DNA of 64,000 nt from NCBI GenBank assembly GCA_025766275.1, contig JAFKAC010000012.1, forward strand, positions 1,116,001 to 1,180,000, in the 5' to 3' direction. This DNA comes from Lactarius indigo. Lineage: Eukaryota > Basidiomycota > Agaricomycetes > Russulales > Russulaceae. Every line of letters begins with the position of its first letter. Position 1 is the stretch's first letter. The translations under genes were made by a program, and so were the position numbers. This document shows, piece by piece, positions 55,515-64,000 of this stretch. Below the pieces are notes generated by a model. That model saw only the letters and a program-made list of their open reading frames with translations, was not told where the DNA came from and searched no databases.

Positions 55515-58329
55515 CTAGCCCCAGATCGCATTGGCTACTCTCATCACATCACCCATTTCGAGAGCATCGTGCACGCGGACGACGGCAGCACCTTGTTGTA
55601 CTGCGCTCGTGACTGCGGCCGTGGTCGCCCATCCTCGCTCTTTTGGTGTCGTCTGGCGGCCTTCATACGTCCCACTTTCGTCGGGTTGTGAGAGAATGCC
55701 TCCTAGGAAGGACTTGCGCGAAGCGCCAATGAGCTGGGGATATCCGCGCAGGGGATTCCATCTACCATCTACTGTACGTGCCTCTGCGGTGATGGAAGCA
55801 GAGTTGCGCAGGAGTTTCAGATTGTCATCAACGGACTTGCTAAACCCAATGCCCGGGTCGATCATGACGAGCCAGCGCCGCACCCCGCCTGGGCCACGCA
55901 CAATTGCCTCGACTTTCTCACCTAGCTCCTGAACCACGCCATCAACGACAGAGCCATAGCTAGAGTAGTCCTTGTTCGCTCCCGCGTCGCCGCGCGAGTG
56001 CATCAGGATGACGGGGACGGCAAGCTCGCGAGCAGTCTCTCTCATCCCGGTAAAGTAGGCCGCCGCCGCCGATGACGACGCGGTGCACGGATAGTCCGGA
56101 CCTGTGAACGCGTGTACGTCGTTGATGCAGTTCGCGCCTGCAAGGACAGCGGCGCGCGCGACGTGCGGACGGAACGTGTCCACGCTGACAAGCACGTCCC
56201 CCACGTCCGACGCGCCGGAGCCGATGGCGCGAATTCCTTCGATGACGGGAACAACGCGTGCGACCTCGTCCTCCGGCGAGACGTAAGCGGCGCCTGGACG
56301 TGTCGAGTACCCGCCGACGTCGACGATGTGTGCACCCGCCCGCACTGAGGACGTCGTGTAGGCGAGCGCCGCGGGGAGCGCGACGTGGTCGGTGCCGTCT
56401 GAGAATGAGTCGGGCGTCACGTTGAGGGTGGCCATGAGACGGGTGCGCCGCGGTATGGATATCTGCCTATAGGGCATGGCGGGCCCAGCAGGCGGGAACA
56501 TCCAGTGCGTGTGGGTGCGAGGGACTTCGGGGACGTTCTTGACGGGAGGCTCGTGGTCTGCAGAGCGTGGGTACGCAGGGAAAGGCATAACTTTGATCAT
56601 GGCAGTTGAGCCGAAAGGAGATGCCCTCAGCACATCGGAGAGCATCTCGCGGATTGATTTGTGGAACACGGGATGGACGTAATCCGGAACCATGCTGTAT
56701 AGACGAAGAGCAGTCAATACCGACATGGATAAGAAGGGAGGACAAGTGCTGACTCGTATAGGGGCCGCAACACAAACTCCCGCTCCGAAATCCGAGGGTG
56801 TGGAATGACCAGATGTCCTTCGAGGCCATCCAAGTCCCCCTTGAGAGACTCGGGTCTAGTGTCAATAAGTGCGTCGTCGTAAAAAAGGATATCCAGATCG
56901 ACTGCACGCGGGCCGTTGCGAATAGAGGGCACGCGTCCCACGGTGCGCTCTATTTCTTTAAGAATTGCTAGAAGTGTGAGGGGAGCAATGGTAGTTTTAA
57001 TCTGAAACGATCGAAGTTGGGGATCAAGCGTGCGTGGGAGGGGACTGAACAGAACGCACAACGCAAGCGCAATTCAAGAAACTAAACTGATCAGTCACAT
57101 ACATTGGCACGGTTTGGTATAAAAAACTCGTGTTCACGACCGTCAAGCTGAATGGTGTCCCTGGTTCCTGGAGTGGAGAAAAGTTCTCTGGACGTTCTAA
57201 GAGACGAAGAGCAGCTTCTATATTTGCAAAGCGATCTCCGAGGTTGGACCCAAGGGCGATAGCAGCCAAGTGGTGTTTCTCCTGGACAGGAGACTTAGAC
57301 GACGAGCACAGTTCAGGCGCCACATCTTGAGCCAAGAAATCGAGAGAGGAAGAGACAATAGGAGGATCAAGGCCGGTGGAAGGTGCTGCATGAGCAGATG
57401 CCCCGATATCAGTATCAGTCAGGTAATCCTGAGCCGTTCGAACAATTTCGACCTCAGCAGCATCCGCAAATACCAGCGCCTTAGGCTTCGCTGCACGGAC
57501 AGTGACTATATTATCGTGCTTTTTAGCGTGACGAAGAGTGACTCGCGCTGTAAGGCATGCCAGCGATTCCAGAGATATGAACTCGGACGACTCGACCTCC
57601 TGACTAGATAGTGAGCCCCCCTAGTATGCTCCCCACCAAAAGGACGCACCTGGCGAATTTCCTTCGCTAATCGACGAAGGTCAAACCCACTACCTGGCTC
57701 GTGGAATGCAGATATGTCCACATCAAAGTATACCAACTGCTTGTCTTCTCTTTCGCACGGGTTGAGACCGACAATGAGGTTACAAGAAAGCCGCTGGATA
57801 GAAAGGCGGTCTGGGACAAGGCGAGATCCGTCCCTCGTACGCGACGATGAAATGCGGACACCCTCCGCATACGGTAGCGCTCTAGGTTTGACAACGTCGA
57901 CGGTCATTTCCTGTATCTCTGGGAACGCACCGAAGCACGTGAACAATATGTGCTCCATGAAATGTTCCAGACTCCCAAACTCAGAAAAAGAAGGATCCTC
58001 CACGGAGGCAAGTATCTGCTTCGACAAGGAACCGTAGTTAATTGATTTCGAGATGTCGTCGCCTGCCGCTGCGGGACGTAGGTCATACGGGATGCTGACG
58101 CTGACTCGCACAGGCTGGCGTACTGGCGTGAGTGTCGCTGAGGGCCATTGCGCACCGTCCGCGATACGCGCCAGCAGTAGAAGATTGCGGACGCGGACGG
58201 TATCCTTGGGAGATTGAGACCCCTGGGGATAGGCAGTGCTTGGAAAGGGTTTCAATTTGCGCGTAGAGATGTGCGGACGGACGGCACTGCTGACCTCCTA
58301 GCAGGTGGACCCACTGTCGCCTCGGCCAT
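55515..58329 (-). CDS. FOL1: Trifunctional folate synthesis protein FOL1 (DHNA - HPPK - DHPS)
   Basis: Three successive pterin enzymes in one polypeptide. A tandem dihydroneopterin aldolase region reads DTVRVRNLLLLARIADGAQW, KSINYGSLSKQILASVED, LEHFMEHILFTCF. HPPK follows: AIALGSNLGDRFANIEAALR, NTSFLYQTVPMYVTDQ, VPSIRNGPRAVDLDILFYDD, HPRISEREFVLRPL. Then dihydropteroate synthase: RLMATLNVTPDSFSDGTDH, GAHIVDVGGYSTRPGA, DVLVSVDTFRPHVARAAVLA, MIDPGIGFSKSVDDNL, LIGASRKSFLGGIL, VVRVHDALEMGDVMRVANAI. The probable start is a 15-base exon MAEAT (58,315-58,329) spliced to DTVRV; a start in later DNA would lack an ATG. Head-to-head with EMC2, 111 bases apart. DHPS is the sulfonamide target. Confidence 0.93.
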
Positions 58330-58440
58330 CGTTATACTTCGACGTCGTCGTCGTTGGGATGAATCGCCAAAAGTTCCGGACCGGTGACTCCGCTTCCACG
58401 ACCGTCAACACGTCGCAGGTCACGCTGGCTGCCAAAGGCG

Positions 58441-59603
58441 ATGATGGACGTAGCCTCCGCGCTTCAACGACTAGCAAATTACCGCACGAAGAACAGCCGT
58501 ACCTCGCGCGAAATATTCGAGAGCGGCGTTGTCGTCTTTCGCAATGATGCGTTACACAAGCTTGGCGATGACAGTGCGTTTTCTTAGTTGACACTGCTCG
58601 TGAATGCTGTAACTGGACCGGACTTATTACCCTAGGCTGGCAATTCTTAGAATCTCTGGCACTGGCGGCGGTTGATGTTGGGCGCATAGACGTTGCCAGG
58701 GTAAGCCGTCTACTCCGTGTCCTAGTATCTGGTTTATAGTTTATCTATTAACGGACATAGGCCTGCTTGAAACACCTGTCCGCCAAATTCCCGGAGTCGC
58801 CGCGAGTACAGTGCCTTGAAGGAATTTTGAAGGAGGCAACGGAGGATCCAGAGGCTGCCCTTGTTTTCTATCAGAAATTGCTGGAGACGGATCCATCTAG
58901 TCTGGTGTGTAGTTTTGACCACGTGAATGTTGCTTGATGCTGAGTCGTACCACGAAGGCTCTGTGGAAACGACAAATATCTGTCCTAAGGAGACTCGGAA
59001 GGACCGAAACCGCAGTGGATGAGCTTTCCAAGCTTGTCGACACGTTCTACACTGACGTGGAGGCTTGGTTAGAGCTCGCCGATCTGTACATTTCGCTCTA
59101 CCAGTACGCATCTTCATCAACACTGGGTCTACTGTATGTTGACGACAATACAGATATACTTCTGCTCTGCAAGCTCTGTCTCACGTCCTTTTGTTGGCCC
59201 CACAAAATCCCTTCTATGTTCTCCAGGCTGCGGAAACCGCGTACACGGCCGAGGACATCCCCTTGGCCATCCGATTTTTCCTCATGACCATCGACATGGT
59301 CGGCGATGATGAAGAATCTCCACCACCGTCAGGTATCACCGTCCGCGCTTGGTACGGGGTCGAACTGGTCAGTTCTCAGTTCATGTGAAAGCCCCTACCT
59401 AACCCATTGACAACCACTTCCTCTTCCCAAGTCGGCCGCGCGACTCGAGGCTGATCCGAGGTTAGCCACTTCGTCGCTGTCAAATACACGTCCGCCAGAA
59501 CACTTGTCAAAGCTACGACAGCTGGCGCGTGAGGTCATAGAAACGGCGCCAGCGAGTCAACAAGGAGCAGAGTCCCAGGCGTCGTCAGCTTGGCTAAGGC
59601 GAT
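58441..59603 (+). CDS. EMC2: ER membrane protein complex subunit 2 (EMC2, TPR protein)
   Basis: Cytosolic TPR-spiral subunit of the EMC transmembrane insertase. Exons read MMDVASALQRLANYRTKNSR, VVVFRNDALHKLGDD|, QFLESLALAAVDVGRIDVAR|ACLKHLSAKFPESPRVQCLE, GILKEATEDPEAALVFYQKL, LWKRQISVLRRLGRTETAVD, ELSKLVDTFYTDVEAWLELA, DLYISLYQY, LAPQNPFYVLQAAETAYTAE, DIPLAIRFFLMTIDMVGDDE and end SSAWLRR. The sequence AWLELADLYISL and the TPR register match EMC2. Either of two adjacent ATGs may start translation. At least five introns. Complete. Confidence 0.9.
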
Positions 59604-59966
59604 GAGAACGGACTGCGCACCCGGTTTCCTCGGGATTTGTCGATGTTCCGTAGATATAAAGATACTGTCCAAAGCGTATGTATGGCGGCCTTGAGCTACT
59701 TGTTGCCTATTCACCGCAGTTGTGGATATTACCATTCTCGTGTATGTACGGGGCTCGCTATCACGTGTACCCCTCGAAATTTCGGGAAGGTGAGGCTACG
59801 TTACGGACGAGGCGGCAATTATCATACCTTGGACTGCACGAAACATGAGTTGGATATTGTTGAACGGCGGTAACACAACTGTACAACAGCTGAAGAGCGA
59901 GTTTAACCACGAGGTCTAAGTGCGACGAAGATCGTACAAGCATTATTATGAACTACGTTACTCAAC
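59604..59966. other. Intergenic region between EMC2 and the decayed Crinkler-like copy
   Basis: No gene recognised; convergent 3' ends on both sides. Confidence 0.4.
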
Positions 59967-61920
59967 CTATAGTTTATCCAGAGTGTTCTTCAAGACCCGC
60001 GCATCGTCGCTCATTGTAATCATCAAGCTGCCGGTCTCCCTGCGATCCAGTAACGCGAGGTTCAGTGCTGATGCAGGATAAGATGCTTCTCCTATTTTAC
60101 CACTCCAATCGAAGTCGACCAGCATCACAGGAATGTTCACCTGCAGATGATGTTCGCATCCCACAGGTCACCGTGGACGAGTTTCTCCGCATAGAAGCTC
60201 TCCATGGGGTTTACAAGTTCTCGCTTCCAACGGACTCGGTGAGGTCAGATTCCGTGATTGAGGGGTCAGGCTTGACAGATTCTATCGCCGCTGCAATTGC
60301 CACCACCAGGAAGTCGTTCGTGACCAAGGATCGACGGCGCATGACCGGCCTTTGGCGCGAAAGTGGTGCAATGTCGATCGGGTACCATTACGCAAGCTTT
60401 ATAAAGATGAGCTCGTCGGCACCTGGTCGTGAATGCCATCAGCAAGGAGACCACAAATCTCGAACGTGAGGTAGTCGTCAAGGGCCACGTGAGGTCGCAT
60501 ACTTTGAATACTGATAATCTGAGATATTGCCGGGTAATGACGGTCACCAGCAGGGATTTCTGCAGCAGTGGGACCACTCAGGAGTTTCTAGTGCATCCTC
60601 GAGAATTTGAGCTTGAAGTTTAGACGCTGCTGCAAAGGCCAAATACAGGGACTTTCGGTGACGACTATCAGAAGCCGATTGAATACAGGACAGTGTCGGG
60701 GTCAGCCTGACAAGCCTGATGCGATGGTTAACCGCTAGGAAAGCATGGGACGTTAGATTACAATCTAGACACATCCGATAGTCAAAAAAAACCCTGGAAA
60801 TACAAGCATATCTAGCTCACCAACAATTATCAGACCCAACTGAGGCACCCTCCAACGTGAATATGTTTCCTTTGCTAACGACATGCAACGTAACCTGCGA
60901 CCTCTACCCGGGAAATTGCAGAGATCCTTGTAAGCGAAGTTTTGAACTCCACGACAACTGAACTTGTTCCATCAGACCCAATGGAATCAATGGCACTTTG
61001 ATGAGATCCGAAGAATCCTGGTGCCTCGACGTAGCCCGAAGATTTTTCCAAGGTATCCCAGACCTTCGTCCCTCCGGCCGTCCTCCGTTTCAACGAGTCC
61101 GGTCATCTTAGTCGCAAGATCCACCACTTTCCGCAGCTCAGCTACTCTGACATCAGCAAGCACAAGAACATCGTCGTGACCATCCATGATATCGAGGAAG
61201 TGTCCGAAACCAGAGTATAGAAATGGATGGGTGGAATTCCATGGTCTGGTCCTGGACAGTCGTCCAAGATCCTCTCCTAGGGGTCGCTTTGAAGACTCAC
61301 ACAATTGCTTGGACTCGCGAGAGCCGATGGTGGTATTGTGGCAAGTCTAGTACGCTTGAGCCGTGAGTGGGCATCTTGTGGTTCAGAAATGGAGCGTTTG
61401 GGGGGACGAATAACTAGTAGAAGTACGATAGAAAGAAGGGCAAAGGCGAGATTATTTTTTTGCAGTGGCGAGTACAGTGCAGGTGTCGGACATGTGTACG
61501 TTGGTCAAGGAATAAGCGGGCCATCCAGTAGACTCACTGCCGGGCAACCTCACACATATGTGGAGGTGACGTTCATTTGGCTCAGCCGATCCGGCCGGAT
61601 TTCATTGATGCGTCGGGTCACATTCATCTGGACATTATTATCTACTCTCCAGTCCTGAATGGCATCCATATGTGGTGCGGGGTCTATGTCAACCTACACA
61701 AAAGAGGTGCTGTTTACAGTAGAACAGCCTTGAGAACAGCAGCAAAAAATTCCGAGGTAACAAACCTTCAGAAGGATTGATTCCGTGGTTATGGCACCAT
61801 TCCAAAAGGCGAGACTGCCCAGTTCGAGAATTCGAGAACCCTCGCGTCCTTGGAATTGACAGCGAAGTCATGGGGTTCCTTGCCTTCAATGAAGTAACCG
61901 AGTTCGTATTCGGCGGTCAT
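59967..61920 (-). pseudogene. Decayed Crinkler-like nuclease/kinase gene
   Basis: Full-length relative of the gene at 31,508 on the opposite strand, broken by stops and shifts. Recognisable in order: header MTAEYELGYFIEGKEPHDFA; second-exon NNVQMNVTRRINEIRPDRLS; SGFGHFLDIMDGHDDVLVLA; GLGYLGKIFGLRRGTRILRI; the nuclease-like DGTSSVVVEFKTS; TPTLSCIQSASDSRHRKSLY; FAPKAGHAPSILGHERLPGG; and the terminal MLVDFDWSGKIGEASYP with SDDARVLKNTLDKL. The D...ExK motif remains, but the kinase part is split over three frames and the catalytic loop is corrupted. The copy shares domain order with the intact gene, so it was once complete. Confidence 0.82.
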
Positions 61921-62271
61921 CAAAACGTAGACTATATATCGAAGAAAAGCGGCAGGTTCCGAGCCTCACATAAACGCTCCTGGGCCTGACCAACTATGCC
62001 CCACGCATACGAAACTGTTCTCCCCCGTGTAAGAAAACTGGAGGCCAGAAATTGTCACGGTGTACGCATTCCGAATTAAAGCATTTTTTAAAAAAAACGC
62101 TCTTCCAAAATATCGTCGTGTATCGTCGTGTATGCTTTCCTACTTGAAGCTAGGACCCGGAGAGGCCCCTCCCTCCTGGTCATAGAAAAGGTTTACAAAG
62201 GAAGATGCGAAGCGTCGTACAGCCTTCGAAGACCAACGACGCAGGCACCTTCTGACCCAGACCATCTCACC

Positions 62272-63614
62272 TTACAAGCTCGACGACGTGCTCTTCGCCT
62301 CTCTTATTTCCTGCTCAGTCACCACCTTGCCCTGGATATTCACTTCTACCTCTTTCCCCAGTTCTCGGATGCGATCTTCGTTCTGGCCGATCAACGAGAC
62401 GTACACACCCTTTTTGATGAGCGGGTACGATCCCACACGGACACCCTCTTCCTTCACGCGTTCTTGTAGACCTGTCAGGTACGGCGCGATCGAGGACTCC
62501 GGCAATCTGCGTTGCGCGTGCGGCCGTGCAGTCATCAGTATAAACTCCAGCCAATTGAAGTTTTGAAAGCTCACGAGGAGAAGATCTGATGTCGGAAAGG
62601 CCGTTCTGAGGAAGGAGGAAGCGGTAGAAATGCCTTCAGCCCGTCCAGCATCTTCTGGAACAAGCTCGGGATGCCCGGGAAGACGCAGAGCTTCCGTTCT
62701 AGTCGTACGACCGGCTAATCAAGGGCGCCCCGCCTCGTCAAATACTTGGTGTAGGCGACAGTAGTTACGTTACTTACCACCCAAATGTCACTCGCGACGA
62801 AGAGCGCTTCTGCGTCAGCAGGGAAGAGTGCCATCTTCTCCCGCGCGCGTCGTTGTTCCTCGTCTTGGGTGTGGACCCATGACCTGTGTTTACTCATCTC
62901 AACCATGCGGCGGAGGGTCTCCGCGTGGTACACGAGGGGTTGGTTGAAAGCCTTGGCCAGGGATGCATAGGTGATGTCTGCCGAGAACACGGATACAGTA
63001 CGTCGGTTTTGAGGTCCAGAAGTTGGGACATAGAATGTAGCGGCTGGCATACCGTCGTGTGTGGGGCCTATCCCACCGGTGGTAATCACAAGATCATACT
63101 TTTGTACCATGCGTCTGCTCGCTTCGATTCTACGACGGCCTGTTACTTTCAGAACAGAGGCTCTGGGGAGTGCAGACGTACATTTCGTCCTCCTCGTCCG
63201 GTATCACCTCGATTCGCTTCCTGCCCGTGCCGCCCTCCAGCACCAACAGAACAGAAAGGGAATAACGACAACACGTACAGTTCGATACCGTTCTCGAAGC
63301 AATAGCGCGCGAAGTAGTTTGAGTTACGGTCCAGTGTTTTTCCGTTCAGAACTTCGTCACTATTACATGTCCGGAATATACGCGAGGATGCGGGGGCAAG
63401 GAGGATGTTCAGCTAGTCACTCAAAGTGCTCCCCCTCCTCAGAAGGAACGCACCCGATGATGAGCGCTCCTGCTGTTTTGATCCATCGCCCTTCACCCAA
63501 TGGATTTGACGGAAGAGGGGACAACCCGAAGCGTATCCCGGACGAAGAGAACGCGCTAGTCGGAGTGGTAGGCACCTTTGGCGCAGCGGTGGAAGATCTC
63601 GCCGTGGTGGTCAT
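62272..63614 (-). CDS. Molybdopterin-binding (MoCF/CinA-like) domain protein
   Basis: The N-terminus MTTTARSSTAAPKVPTTPTS may be a targeting segment. Exons then give IKTAGALIIGDEVLNGKTLD, RNSNYFARYCFENGIEL, and after introns MVQKYDLVITTGGIGPTHD|DITYASLAKAFNQPLVYH, the classical TTGGxGPTxDD motif of MoaB/MogA/CinA folds. Later blocks are HTQDEEQRRAREKMALFPAD and ASDIWV, then LPESSIAPYLTGLQERVKEE and IKKGVYVSLIGQNEDRIREL with a charged C-terminus ending at 62,272. This matches the stand-alone fungal family often labelled FAD synthetase-like or molybdopterin-binding; it lacks the PAPS-reductase-like half of animal FAD synthase. Precise activity unknown. An in-frame ATG at about 63,716 is a less likely start. 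Confidence 0.85.
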
Positions 63615-64000
63615 GGTGCGAAAGGTAGGGGAACGTCGGGAAATAACAAAGAGTCGATAGTTGTGTACGCACAGGGTCGGGGACATGAGAGGCAGAGCAC
63701 CTACTCCATAGTGCAACTGCTTTCCGCTTCACTTCCCACAGATCGGGCTATTCACAGCATCATAGAACATCTATAGACTACACGTAAATCAAACATTCTG
63801 CCCACTACTAGTGACATATACTACAACTCGAGCAAACCAAACTTTCCGCTCCACCATCGTAATAAATTACAGGGAAACACTCAGAAAAAAAGTTACTTTG
63901 ATCCACTAGTGAGACCTAGCAATGATCCAGGAGTCTGCACACGCATCTCGTCGACACCCATAAATTGAGCATGGTTACCCATATTAGGCGCTTCGGGGAT
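63615..64000. other. Window end; upstream region of the molybdopterin-domain gene
   Basis: No gene recognised in the last 0.39 kb. Confidence 0.4.

Noticed and set aside
1..64000. CRISPR arrays, bacterial operons, viral gene clusters or biosynthetic clusters
   Set aside because: No regular spaced repeats, no polycistronic layout and no polyketide synthase, NRPS or terpene genes; content is that of a fungal chromosome.

Overview
This is nuclear DNA of a filamentous fungus, most likely an Agaricomycete basidiomycete. The genes carry many 45-110 nt GT-AG introns and several tiny exons. Marker genes are fungal: a trifunctional folate protein (FOL1), a copper-fist regulator, a CTP-dependent diacylglycerol kinase (DGK1) and Crinkler-like kinase proteins of the kind expanded in Agaricomycetes. 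No bacterial operons, CRISPR arrays, rRNA or convincing tRNA genes were seen. Species placement is inference.

Layout. 1-7.2 kb: the 3' part of prephenate dehydrogenase (TYR1) with a stray copy of its tail, tRNA-dihydrouridine synthase DUS3, and a UBA/UIM ubiquitin protease. 7.4-17.7 kb: a tandem segmental duplication of a Hikeshi / alpha-beta-hydrolase / HMG-CoA-lyase block. One intact Hikeshi gene, two hydrolase copies, one decayed and truncated lyase and one intact lyase remain, with a chimeric junction at 13,088. 17.9-27.0 kb: RRP9, alanine aminotransferase, a copper-fist factor and the splicing factor CLF1, all ordinary single-copy genes.

28.3-38.1 kb: a second segmental duplication carrying QTRT2 (queuine tRNA-ribosyltransferase accessory subunit) and a J-domain protein. 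The copies lie 7.2 kb apart. Between them are an intact Crinkler-like gene (header, putative PD-(D/E)XK nuclease domain, kinase-like domain), a dead Ty1/copia reverse-transcriptase fragment and an unrecognised gene cut by the second copy. 38.7-44.2 kb: a GH15-family secreted protein lacking the expected catalytic glutamates, a 5'-truncated COG3, a third scrap of the J-protein 5' end, and a RAD6/UBC2 gene with a late frameshift.

44.6-64 kb: a Pro/Ser-rich protein, DGK1, head-to-head ribosomal genes RPS22 and RPS17, a Crinkler fragment, a DEDD-type 3'-5' exonuclease head-to-head with ZUO1, RPS30, FOL1 head-to-head with EMC2, a decayed antisense Crinkler-like copy and a molybdopterin-binding-domain protein.

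The window mixes conserved housekeeping genes (translation, tRNA modification, splicing, folate, ER and Golgi) with recombination scars concentrated at 7-17 kb, 28-44 kb and around the three Crinkler-like loci. Several one-base frameshifts in normally essential genes (RAD6, the exonuclease) could be assembly errors and should be checked against reads before biological interpretation. Exon boundaries are read by eye from splice motifs and family conservation.
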